This document shows, one piece after another, positions 50,644-59,135 of a stretch of 64,000 nt of DNA (within the stretch, counting starts at the first letter, position 1; every line of letters starts with the position of its first letter). Both the position numbers and the translations under genes were made by a program. The DNA lies in assembly GCA_964531095.1 (NCBI GenBank), contig CAZHED010000013.1, positions 1-64,000 of the forward strand. Direction: 5' to 3'. The notes below the pieces were generated by a model that saw only the letters and a list, made by a program, of their open reading frames with translations, was not told the DNA's origin and ran no database searches. Source of the stretch: Palsa-1150 sp964531095. GTDB lineage: Bacteria > Myxococcota_A > Polyangia > Polyangiales > Polyangiaceae.

Positions 50644-53022
50644 TTACGGCAGGCAGGTCGGGCCCGACGTCACCACGTAGCACTTGCCGGGGGTGACCGC
50701 GTCCGACCGCACGCACGCCGTGCCCGGCGGCGTCGCGTTGGTGCACGGAAGGATGCCCGGATCGATCGGCGCGGGGTTGCCCGCCCACCGGCACGTGGCC
50801 GTGCACGGCCACGCCGACGTGCCATGGCCGTTGCCGCCGTTGATCGGCGTGTAGGTATTGGGCGAGCCCGTGGCGCCGAAGGTGCCGTCGTCGCAGTCTT
50901 CGTACGGGTCCAAGTTACCGTCGCCGCAGGTGGTTCCGATGTTCGGAATCGGAGCGGTGTTCGAGGTGTACGCCACGACGTTCGCGGTCGTCGCGGCCGG
51001 GGCCTGGGTGGTGCAGATCTCCGGCTCGTTGAAGTCCTCCGCGAACGGAGCCCCGTTGTTCGGAGGTGAGCTTGCCGCGAACGTGAAGAAGCCGGCGTTC
51101 GACAAGATCGGCCCGATGAACGCTTGGCTGGACTCGCATTGCGCAAGCGCAAGCTCCGCGGGGCCCCACGTCGGGTCCGACGCCGCCACGTTACCCCAGC
51201 CGACGAGAGTGGTCAGGTACAGCTTGCGCGAAAGCGGGTAGTCGAAGCTCTGCACGCAGGCCGTGAGCGCCGGGATCTGGTTGATCTTGAGGGCAACCGT
51301 GGATCCGGGGGTCGCCGACAGCGCGTCCCAGTCCGTGGCCGCGTGCCCTTCGAACCCGATGCTGCACGGGCTGGCCTGGGCGAGGCAGCCCATGAGCTGC
51401 GTCGTGTCGGTCTGCGTGCACTTCGTGGCCGCCGCGCCGGCGAGCGTGTGGGCGGAGTGGATTCGATACCATGCGCCGACGATCGATCGGCCCAATGTGT
51501 CGGCCTGGTACGTGGCCGTCGCCGCGGGGCCCGTGAGAAGGTGCGAGTTGTACACGCGCGCGTCGGCCGCGCCCGGCGCAATTCCGTTGACGGCGGCTGG
51601 GTTGAACGCGAAGGGCACGTTCCCTGTGCCATTGAGGCAGTTCGTGTTACCCGACGCGTCGACGGGCACCACGCACAAGTTGCCACCGTGCTGCGGCTCA
51701 CCGTTGGGGCACGCCACTTTGACGGCGAAGCCCGTGTTCGGATCCGTGACGGTCGTCCCCGCGACGGAGAAGTTGGTGGCCACGCAGTTCGTGGTCGGGA
51801 ACTGCGCTGCCTGCGAGCCCAGATTTTGGGTCGGCACGACCGACAGGACGAGCCCCAGATTGCCGTCTCGATTGCAGACGTCTTCCTTTGCGGTAATGCC
51901 CGAGGCGCAGGGCCGCCGAATCGGGTCGAGCTCGCGGTAGTCCGTGGGAATCGGCGACGTCAGCAGTCCGGGCGGTGGTGGGAGAAGGACGTTGGCGTAG
52001 CTACCCACGGCGGTCCCATTTCCGGCGACAGTGCCGTCTTTGGCGATCGTGAAGTTGAGGCCGTCGACGACTGTGACCGTCAGGTTGTTTCCGTCGGCGG
52101 CCGTGTTCCCCGCGGGCGGCCCCGCGATTTGCGTGTTGTCGATATTCTTGCCCACGCCCACGATCGTGACCACTTGGCCCGTGGTCAGCCCGTGCGGAAT
52201 GCTCGTCGTAATCTTGATAGGATTGGCGGCCGTCGCAGCCTTCACGCCCACTTCGTTGACGTTGCAAAACGGGCTGGTGCCGAAGGTGCGGTTCGACGTA
52301 CTGGTCGGCGACGGCGAAGCGCCGATGAGCGCCAGAAAGACGTTGGCCGTGGTGGCCGCGTCGTCGCGACGGAACGCGTGCTGCAGAACCGTGCAGGTGC
52401 CCGCGCTGCCGCAGGCCGGATTCTGGAACAGCGTTCCCCAGTTGTTCGCAAGCGTATTGCGAATGTCGCTGTTGCAGCCCGAGTCCCCGGTAGCCGTGTT
52501 CTGTGAGGTGTTGCTCTGGCCGGTGTAAAGGACCAACAGCACGTCTTTCCAGCTCGCAAACGTATACGTGTACGTCGGGTGGATGTGCGACGTCGTGCTC
52601 ACCGCTGTCGAGAAGGCAAGACCCGCGGCCTCCGGAACACAGGTCGTGTTGTTCGCCCCGTTGCAGGCGACCGCTCCCGTGTCGGCCTTCGATCCAAGGA
52701 CCGAGAGGCCGTCGAGGCCGATGACGAGCCCTTGGCTCGTTTGAAGCTCGGTGACGCCCCCCGCGACCGTGCATACGTTGGCGCTAATTTGAGCCGTTGC
52801 AGGATTGATGGCCTGGGTGCCGTGTATCATCGCGGTCTCGCCATTTCCCGTGCCCGTGCCGAGAAAGACGAGACCGGCCGCCCCAGGGCAGGCCGCGATG
52901 GCTTGAAGGGTGACCGGATACAGCGTGTCCGAGCCCAGAAACTGGGGGAGAGTGGCTGCTGCGGCGCCGACGGCGCCTGCGCCAGCGGCTATGCCCGCGG
53001 CGATCGCTAACGATATTCTCAT
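50644..53022 (-). CDS. Large secreted PstS-like protein with FCCH-like insert and DUF4215-like end (copy 2)
   Basis: 792 residues, ATG at 53022, preceded by GGAGGAAG as ribosome-binding site. The layout is the same as copy 1: signal peptide (MRISLAIAAGIAAGAGAVGA), LPQFLGSDTLYPVT, NGETAMIHGTQAIN, FRRDDAATTANVFLALIG, the FCCH-like PHGLTTGQVVTIVGV insert, and CGDGNLDPYEDCDDG near the end. A 96-residue block (from CVATNFSVAG to ATYQAD) is identical to copy 1, although the DNA differs at more than 30 synonymous positions there. The copy-1 anion loop DGSGTSD is changed to DAATTAN here, so the two may differ in ligand. Phosphate or another oxyanion is a guess from the fold. Confidence 0.83.
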   Translation of the reverse strand: MRISLAIAAGIAAGAGAVGAAAATLPQFLGSDTLYPVTLQAIAACPGAAGLVFLGTGTGNGETAMIHGTQAINPATAQISANVCTVAGGVTELQTSQGLVIGLDGLSVLGSKADTGAVACNGANNTTCVPEAAGLAFSTAVSTTSHIHPTYTYTFASWKDVLLVLYTGQSNTSQNTATGDSGCNSDIRNTLANNWGTLFQNPACGSAGTCTVLQHAFRRDDAATTANVFLALIGASPSPTSTSNRTFGTSPFCNVNEVGVKAATAANPIKITTSIPHGLTTGQVVTIVGVGKNIDNTQIAGPPAGNTAADGNNLTVTVVDGLNFTIAKDGTVAGNGTAVGSYANVLLPPPPGLLTSPIPTDYRELDPIRRPCASGITAKEDVCNRDGNLGLVLSVVPTQNLGSQAAQFPTTNCVATNFSVAGTTVTDPNTGFAVKVACPNGEPQHGGNLCVVPVDASGNTNCLNGTGNVPFAFNPAAVNGIAPGAADARVYNSHLLTGPAATATYQADTLGRSIVGAWYRIHSAHTLAGAAATKCTQTDTTQLMGCLAQASPCSIGFEGHAATDWDALSATPGSTVALKINQIPALTACVQSFDYPLSRKLYLTTLVGWGNVAASDPTWGPAELALAQCESSQAFIGPILSNAGFFTFAASSPPNNGAPFAEDFNEPEICTTQAPAATTANVVAYTSNTAPIPNIGTTCGDGNLDPYEDCDDGTFGATGSPNTYTPINGGNGHGTSAWPCTATCRWAGNPAPIDPGILPCTNATPPGTACVRSDAVTPGKCYVVTSGPTCLP

Positions 53023-53386
53023 GATGGGGTCTTCCTCCGGGTTGCTTTCCGAGTTCTTTGACAGCAGCTTCTCATATTAAGAACCACTGTCTGCTATCAA
53101 AGAATGTGCTGAACGCAAGAACAAAAAGCGCGAGCCGACGCGGGCCCACGGTCACGATCGCGACGAAAGCGCCGTGAGGCAGCGATTTCCGCGGACTCAC
53201 CCCATTTCCGTGATCCTACGATTCCCGTAGAGACCCTTCCGATTATCGAATGATGCGCCCGAGGCGCCCGTTCGGTTCGACGGACACACCTAAGCGCACT
53301 GGAACGTCCGCCTGCCCGGCTTTGTGGGCAACAGCCATAGGCCGCAAGTTCCCGCAAGGGCCCTGAAGCATTGCCCGCGGCGGCTT
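53023..53386 (-). promoter_or_regulatory. Promoter region of PstS-like copy 2 with a 14-bp inverted repeat
   Basis: This 364-base stretch holds no gene. TTCTTTGACAGCAG (53054-53067) and CTGCTATCAAAGAA (53091-53104) are inverted copies with 13 of 14 matches around a 23-base AT-rich spacer. Read leftward, TTGATA (53100-53095) and TAATAT (53079-53074) make a possible -35/-10 pair with a 15-base gap, the -10 lying in the spacer. A pair of operators flanking the promoter, or a leader hairpin, are both possible. Nothing further was seen in 53105-53386. Confidence 0.5.
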
Positions 53387-53545
53387 CTATGGTGGCGAAT
53401 CCGTTTCGAACGATGTCACGAAACGCGGCGGCAATGTGGACGCGCGCGGCCACACGATGGCTGCCATCAGGATCAGCGCCAGGATGACAGCGCCAGCGAA
53501 TGTCACGTAAAGCCCCGGGGGACTGCCGTGTCGCAGGTTCGGCAT
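53387..53545 (-). CDS. Small single-pass membrane protein coupled to signal peptidase
   Basis: 52 residues. Its ATG (53545) shares one base with the lepB stop (TGATG), so it should be translated by re-initiation. The sequence MPNLRHGSPPGLYVTF leads into one hydrophobic helix (AGAVILALILMAAIVW) and a short polar tail ending in TDSPP. No family was recognised. The coupling and the clean membrane helix support a real microprotein, perhaps a partner of the peptidase. Confidence 0.6.
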   Translation of the reverse strand: MPNLRHGSPPGLYVTFAGAVILALILMAAIVWPRASTLPPRFVTSFETDSPP

Positions 53546-54912
53546 CAGAGCCCGTTTCCTTCCAAAGGCGCGCGGGGCGGGGTCGCGCTCTCCGTGCCCG
53601 GAGGCGGTGGGCGCGTTTGCTTCGGGGGAGCGTTCAAGCATTTTGAGATGCCCTCCTCGAGCGGACGGCGATCGATGCCCTCGACGTGCAAGACGGTTCC
53701 AATGGCGTCCAGCGCCGTCAGCGCGCGATGCCAATCGGCGCGGCCGTCGATGTGCGAGCCAACGAGAAACCATTGCGCCCGTGCCTGCACGCCCCCGAGC
53801 GGCACGCCCCCCCCTCGCCCCTCGTTCCAGGCTCGCGAATCGACGCTATTGCTGCGGTTGTCGCCGAGAACGAACACTTCGCCCGGCTGGACGACGTACT
53901 CCCCGGGAAACGCTTTCGACCCGGCGTGCACAGTGAGGTAGGCGCGGTCGTCGAGAAACTCGACCAGCAACCGACCCTGGAACGCGCCGCCCTGCCCGTC
54001 GGGCAGCGGATAAATGTACGCGCCGACGTCACAAGTCGGCACTTGCCATCCGTTGATGATGGGCAATCCCGCCTGCATTCGGATGCGATCCCCCGGCACG
54101 CCGATCACCCGTTTGACGAGCACCGGTGGAGCATCGGGCGTGGCCAATGCAACCGCGGCCGATCGGAAGACGATCACGTCGCCCCGCCGAGGCACCCGCG
54201 ATGCGGCGCCCCGGTACGCGAGCTTGCTGCCGATGATCTGGTCGCCCGGCTCGAGCGTGGGCAACATCGACGCGCTCAAGACGCTGTAGGGCTCGGCGAC
54301 CTCGGCGCGCCCGACCAGGGCGGCCCCCGCGGCAAGCGCAACGCTGACCACAACCGCGGTCGCCTCGCGGCGCCGCCGCGCCGTCAGCGCAGGAGCCGCA
54401 AGCTCTTGGAGCGCGCGAACCGTCCCCTGCACCGCCGGATCGTCGCCCGCCTCGAGCCATGCCCAAAGATCGCCGACGCGCGCATCGATCTCGGCGCTGC
54501 GCTCGGCGCCCACCGTTCGGTGCAACCGGCGCCGCGTCGCGGGAGCGTCCAGCCAACGGCCCAGGGACGCCGCGGCCGCGCGCTCGGACAACCGCTCGGG
54601 CGCCAAGCCGGCCGCGAGATTCGCGGGGAGCTCCGAGACGTAGCGCCATCCTGGGAGGTGAGAGCGCCAGTAGCGTGCGAGACCTGAGAACACGAGGAAA
54701 AGCGCCACGCCCAGCAGCACGGGGTAGCCGTGACCGACACGCGCGATGACGGCGAGCGGGCCTTCGAGCCCCGGCACGCTCCTGGGAACGAAAAACTTCA
54801 CGCCAAGCATGGCCAAGAGCGCCGGGATCGCGACAAAGTACAGACCCCGCAAGGCGACCTGGCCGCCATTCGTTGCGTTTCGGCCGCTAGGGAAGCGTTT
54901 CGCACTGATCAT
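53545..54912 (-). CDS. lepB: Signal peptidase I with extended N-terminal region
   Basis: 455 residues, ATG at 54912. The catalytic part holds the Ser/Lys dyad: Ser215 in SVLSASMLPTLEPGD and Lys267 in VLVKRVIGVPGDRI. Box E is GDNRSNSVDSRAW. Usual enzymes are 200-350 residues; here about 200 residues precede the catalytic serine, with two hydrophobic segments near 22-42 and 60-78 and a further one near 186-200, plus a helical cytoplasmic-looking region between them. It cleaves signal peptides of exported proteins, of which this window has many. Its start lies inside the end of the tetrahaem lipoprotein gene (26-base overlap), and the 52-residue membrane protein follows. Confidence 0.92.
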   Translation of the reverse strand: MISAKRFPSGRNATNGGQVALRGLYFVAIPALLAMLGVKFFVPRSVPGLEGPLAVIARVGHGYPVLLGVALFLVFSGLARYWRSHLPGWRYVSELPANLAAGLAPERLSERAAAASLGRWLDAPATRRRLHRTVGAERSAEIDARVGDLWAWLEAGDDPAVQGTVRALQELAAPALTARRRREATAVVVSVALAAGAALVGRAEVAEPYSVLSASMLPTLEPGDQIIGSKLAYRGAASRVPRRGDVIVFRSAAVALATPDAPPVLVKRVIGVPGDRIRMQAGLPIINGWQVPTCDVGAYIYPLPDGQGGAFQGRLLVEFLDDRAYLTVHAGSKAFPGEYVVQPGEVFVLGDNRSNSVDSRAWNEGRGGGVPLGGVQARAQWFLVGSHIDGRADWHRALTALDAIGTVLHVEGIDRRPLEEGISKCLNAPPKQTRPPPPGTESATPPRAPLEGNGL

Positions 54913-57900
54913 AGGTCGGCTTTGGAGATTTGCCCTTCGAGAGATCGTTCACCAGGCTCTCGACATACGTGAAGACCGCTAGCCCCGCGTTGATCGCTCC
55001 GCGCGTGGCCCACAGATCCATTCGGTCGGCGCTCCAGCACGGCGCCGGCGCGCCGCCCCCGTCCGGAGCATCCGTGGCGCACCCGCGGATCGGTATGGGG
55101 CAGATGGGGAGATGGCTCGCCAGCAAGTATGCCTTCGCCGAGGCGGGATCGATGCCCGCGTCCGAAGCGACGCACCACGGAAAATAGTTGGACGCGGTGA
55201 GCGCGCCCTGCGGGCCATTCTGATCGCCCACCGGGTTCTGACCGTAGGCGCTCGGATCGATGAGGGAACCAGGGCCCGATGCCCCCGAGGCCACCGACAG
55301 GTAGGGGGGAGGATTTGCGAATGCTCCCGCGTAAAGGGCTCGAATGGGCGGCGGGTTGTTCATGCTGCACAACCGCAGCCAAAGCTCGGCGTCTCCGTTG
55401 TTCGGGATCAAGAAGGGAAAGTTCTTCAAATGGCCGGGCTTGTCGAGGTCGAACCATCCGATCGTCCAATTGAACTGGATGGGGAGACCCGCAAAGCTGT
55501 TCTGCAGAAAACCGGCGCAAATCGCTTTGGCTGCGGAGAGCATGTTGGCGGAGATGGCGTTCGATGGCAGCACCCGCTTCTCCCCGAGAACCCGCGTGTC
55601 TCCGACGACGGTGAGAATCGACAAAGGAATCTGCACTTCGGTTCCGCCGAGCGCCATCAGCGAGAGGTACCGCGATGCCCGGTCGTCCACGGTTGCGCTC
55701 GTCCAGCTCGTGCCTGCGCTTGCGGGAAGCATCGACGTCGCGAAGGCCTCGTTCTTGTGGAGCCCGGGCGAGTCGAGAGGGCCGAAGAGGCCGTCCTTGA
55801 AGTCCGCCACAATCGCGTTGCCGCCGGTCATCGTGGCCAGGTTGTCCGAGAGGCGCCCATGCGCGTCTGCGCTCGGGCCGTGGCAGTTGATGCAGATCAT
55901 CCCGAAGACAGCCGCGCCCGGCGATGCCATGTACACCGGATCGCTCGGCGCCAGGTTCGGGACCTGCCCCATCCAGAGGGGTCGAGCGCTCCCCGTGAAG
56001 GAACCGGCAGTCGGCACGGAGGAGAATTTGCAGCCGGCCTTCTTCTCCCAAAGTCCGAACGGGACCTCGGTCGTGGCATAGGTGCGAAACGGGTCGTTCG
56101 GATCGTCGAGATACACGCTCTGAAGGAGCGCCACGGTCTTCTTAACCTCGTTTTGTGCCGTGACGGCGTCGGCCAACGAGCCGCCACAAGCCGGCTCGGG
56201 ATCCGGGAACGTCTGCTGCACGAGGGTCTGCGGCCAATCCGTCCGCCGCACGGCAAACGTGCCTGGCGCCTGCGGGGCCTGGGTCAGGTCCGTATTCACC
56301 CAGTGGGGGCGGGCCGGGGTGACGCTCGAGAGGACACTGGAGGTGTCCGGCGTGGGCACCGGGTGGCAAACGGGATCCAGAGTCACCGCCGGATCGACGA
56401 GGTCAGAGGTATTCGGGCAGTAGGAGTACACGCTGTACGTGGAGTCGGCGGCGACGCCCGGGTTCACACCGCTGTGCAGGATGGCGAGGCGCTGCTGAGC
56501 GGCGCGACTGGCATCCTGGTATCCCGGATTTCCGGGGGGTACCTCGACGTAAGGTTGCGGGTTGAGGTCGAGCGTCGAGCCGCCGACGAGCTTGTTGGGG
56601 GCGGCCGCAAACGCGTACTCGGGTATCTCAGGATCCTTTCGGATGGCTGGGATGCTCACCATCCAGTCGCTCAGGACCTGCTTGGCACGGCAGTCGTAGC
56701 CAGGCGTATTCATGGGCATGTGCGGAAAGAGAGCGAGGTTCGTCTCGTAGGCGAAGGGGGTGTCCACGTTGCGATAGATCAAGCTCCGCCACGGACCGTA
56801 GAGAATGTAATTGACCCCCACGTCGGTCCCGCTGGCGATGTTGAAAAAGTAGTCGTCTCCACCCGAGACGCTGCCGTCCCAGTTCGACGAGGGCTGATCC
56901 ATGAGCGACGGCGTGATGTACGGGATGGGCGTTCCTCCGCCGGGGCCCCGGCCGATCCGCGGACTGAAGCGTTCCAACGGGAACTGGAAGATCCCGCCGG
57001 TAGGTCCCGGCAAGAAGTTGAGAATGTCGACCAAGACGGGGTTGTTGACGGAGGGGAAGCCGCGCGGGTTGTGACAGTGGGCGCAGTTGCCCGCCAGGTA
57101 TCCTTGCGCGGTGAGCTCTTGGTCGTTGCGGGGGGCGCGGTTGCCCTCGGATCGTTCGAGAGGCAGCACATCGTCGGGCGAGGAGATTCCCGTGATGACG
57201 CCGTAGTCGATGAGGCGCTGAAGCTGTGTCAATTCATCGGCGCCAGGTGGACTCTGACCCGGCTCGGGGAGGGTTCCCCCCTCCCCAGCGGCGCGACGCC
57301 GAATCTGGACCGGGCGAAAACCCAGAATGAAGCTCGCGCTGTTGCTCCCCATGTGGCACTGAATGCACCGGTCGCTTGACGGAATCGCGTAGTGACGGGC
57401 CGCCCCCAGTTCGAGCAGCTGCTCGAATGGACGCCCGGGGTTCGACGCAAGAATGTCGGCAGCGAGCTGCTCGTCGGTCGTGTATTGAAGCAGCGTGTCC
57501 GCGAACGGAAGGCCATCGCGAAGCGGCGTTTCGAGGAGGGTCGCGTCGGTCTCGCCCGCGTTCCACTGATAGGTACCGAAGAGCGCGGTCGGAGTACTGC
57601 TGCCGTCCGGGTTTCGCTGGTCGGGCCGTGACACGATGAGGCGCGTCTCGATCTTGCGAAACCGGTAGCTGCCGTCCGTGTCGATGATCTTCTTCAAGAA
57701 TGTCTTGTAGAAGCGGGTATTCGGCGGAATCGTGAATTCTTGCGTGCTCTTGTCGAACTGGATGGATTGCCCGCGCGGAACGCGGACATAGCGGAGCTTG
57801 CCGGCATCGTCGGACCAGAGCGGGTAGGTCGGCTGAAACGCCACGACGCCGTATTGGGCAAGCTGCGCGGTGTCCAGCGTGACGAGGTCGGTCTCGGAGA

Positions 57901-58807
57901 GGTGCTCTGGAAGGCCGATGAGATCTTTGGGAGCGGCCCCGGAGCCCGGACTCGCCTTCGTCAGGGCCGCAAACATGGCGTCGCGGTTCACGCTGGCGTC
58001 TTGCTCGACGGCGAACAGGGTCTTGTCAGGAATGCACGTCCCCAGGTTCGTCATCGTGTCGCCGAGGAGCGGCGACATCAGATATTGGCTCGGCGAGGCA
58101 CCTGCCTCTGCGCCGCCGTCCTGACCCGGGCCGCCCGCGCTCGGCGGGGAAAACGACTGCGGGCTTCCCGATGCGAGCCATGCCGCGACCAGATCCGCAA
58201 ACTGCTTCACCGGGTCGGTCGGGGGCCGCTTCGAATACGGACCGCCGTTTGGGCTGCTGAACGGCGGCATCGGGTCGTTCGGATCCGTCGCCGGGTGAGC
58301 GGGGTCGGTGGCGCCGTCGGACTGGACGTGCTTCAGCACGGCCGGCGTCATCGCGGTCAGGAAGCTGTTCTCCGACTGGATCTGGTACCCGCCGAGGCCC
58401 GGCGGGTCCACCTCGGGCCCGTGGCACGATCCGCACACGGACTTGAAGCGCTCGAAAAGGTCGGAGACGTAGACGAGGTTGCTTCCGACCGCAGAGGCCG
58501 TGGCCGACATCACGACGAGCCGCGCCGGCAATGGCTGGGCGGCAGCCGGACGGCAAACGCCGTGCACCGACGCCGAGGGCGATGCTCCCCCACTCGAGCC
58601 GGATGGCGATCCTTGCGACAGCCCGGAATCCCCCCCCCCGCCTTGGGCAGCCGACGCGTCGATTTCCGGATGCTGCGCCATCCAGAGAGCCAGCGGATAG
58701 TCCTCTTGGGCGCAACCTACCAGGGCGGAGGCGAGGACGATTAACGCCGGGACCGAGGATCGAACGAGCGCCGCGAATTCCTTGGCCTTGTCCTTCGCAT
58801 CCTGCAT
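54887..58807 (-). CDS. Giant tetrahaem c-type cytochrome lipoprotein
   Basis: 1306 residues from the ATG at 58807 (MQDAKDKAKEFAALV); the lipobox is ALVGC (Cys32), followed by a Ser/Gly-rich linker. Four haem-binding motifs are present: CGSCH (125-129), CIQCH (481-485), CAHCH (575-579) and CINCH (972-976). The region from about 300 to 640 (LSETDLVTLDTAQLAQYGVV, LWSDDAGKLRYVRVPRG, FLKKIIDTDGSYRFRKIETR) resembles the HNE_0200/SO2930 family of large dihaem proteins. The other haems lie in separate N- and C-terminal parts, so the protein looks like a fusion. As a lipoprotein it probably faces the periplasm or cell surface in electron transfer. It overlaps lepB and is divergent from the copy-C lipoprotein. 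Confidence 0.9.
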   Translation of the reverse strand: MQDAKDKAKEFAALVRSSVPALIVLASALVGCAQEDYPLALWMAQHPEIDASAAQGGGGDSGLSQGSPSGSSGGASPSASVHGVCRPAAAQPLPARLVVMSATASAVGSNLVYVSDLFERFKSVCGSCHGPEVDPPGLGGYQIQSENSFLTAMTPAVLKHVQSDGATDPAHPATDPNDPMPPFSSPNGGPYSKRPPTDPVKQFADLVAAWLASGSPQSFSPPSAGGPGQDGGAEAGASPSQYLMSPLLGDTMTNLGTCIPDKTLFAVEQDASVNRDAMFAALTKASPGSGAAPKDLIGLPEHLSETDLVTLDTAQLAQYGVVAFQPTYPLWSDDAGKLRYVRVPRGQSIQFDKSTQEFTIPPNTRFYKTFLKKIIDTDGSYRFRKIETRLIVSRPDQRNPDGSSTPTALFGTYQWNAGETDATLLETPLRDGLPFADTLLQYTTDEQLAADILASNPGRPFEQLLELGAARHYAIPSSDRCIQCHMGSNSASFILGFRPVQIRRRAAGEGGTLPEPGQSPPGADELTQLQRLIDYGVITGISSPDDVLPLERSEGNRAPRNDQELTAQGYLAGNCAHCHNPRGFPSVNNPVLVDILNFLPGPTGGIFQFPLERFSPRIGRGPGGGTPIPYITPSLMDQPSSNWDGSVSGGDDYFFNIASGTDVGVNYILYGPWRSLIYRNVDTPFAYETNLALFPHMPMNTPGYDCRAKQVLSDWMVSIPAIRKDPEIPEYAFAAAPNKLVGGSTLDLNPQPYVEVPPGNPGYQDASRAAQQRLAILHSGVNPGVAADSTYSVYSYCPNTSDLVDPAVTLDPVCHPVPTPDTSSVLSSVTPARPHWVNTDLTQAPQAPGTFAVRRTDWPQTLVQQTFPDPEPACGGSLADAVTAQNEVKKTVALLQSVYLDDPNDPFRTYATTEVPFGLWEKKAGCKFSSVPTAGSFTGSARPLWMGQVPNLAPSDPVYMASPGAAVFGMICINCHGPSADAHGRLSDNLATMTGGNAIVADFKDGLFGPLDSPGLHKNEAFATSMLPASAGTSWTSATVDDRASRYLSLMALGGTEVQIPLSILTVVGDTRVLGEKRVLPSNAISANMLSAAKAICAGFLQNSFAGLPIQFNWTIGWFDLDKPGHLKNFPFLIPNNGDAELWLRLCSMNNPPPIRALYAGAFANPPPYLSVASGASGPGSLIDPSAYGQNPVGDQNGPQGALTASNYFPWCVASDAGIDPASAKAYLLASHLPICPIPIRGCATDAPDGGGAPAPCWSADRMDLWATRGAINAGLAVFTYVESLVNDLSKGKSPKPTYDQCETLP

Positions 58808-59135
58808 TGGAAATACACAAGTCCTGAGCGTTTCGGCGTCGCGCGATTCGGGGTCGTGTAGCACGGGCTTGCGTGCACATTTGGCGACAAGATTGTGAAC
58901 TCTTCCGTGGCGAGCTCCACACGCGCTCGCGATCGCCTATGGTGCCGGAAATCGGAGGTCATCTCCGACATTCGGTTGGTGGCTCGGGCCAGGAGAAGTA
59001 GCGCAAAGTCCAATTCACTCGGCCTTTCTGCCCTCCCCGCCGCATTGGCCCGGGTCTTGTGTGTAGGTGCCGCAGAAACTGCCTTTGTTCCCCGGGAACT
59101 CGGGCATCCGACAACACTTTTTTGGAGGTATCTCG
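58808..59135. promoter_or_regulatory. Divergent intergenic region with two dyads
   Basis: This 328-base gap lies between the tetrahaem gene (leftward) and the copy-C lipoprotein (rightward). TCGGAG-5-CTCCGA (58952-58968) is a perfect 6-bp dyad mid-region. GTTCCC-C-GGGAAC (59087-59099) is a perfect 6-bp palindrome with one central base, 36 bases before the copy-C ATG. A strong GGAGG (59124-59128) precedes that ATG. The dyads may be operators; the second lies so close to the start that it may also be in the transcript leader. Confidence 0.45.

Noticed and set aside
55112..57379. 755-codon plus-strand frame
   Set aside because: Antisense to the tetrahaem cytochrome gene, which has four CxxCH motifs, a lipobox and family similarity.
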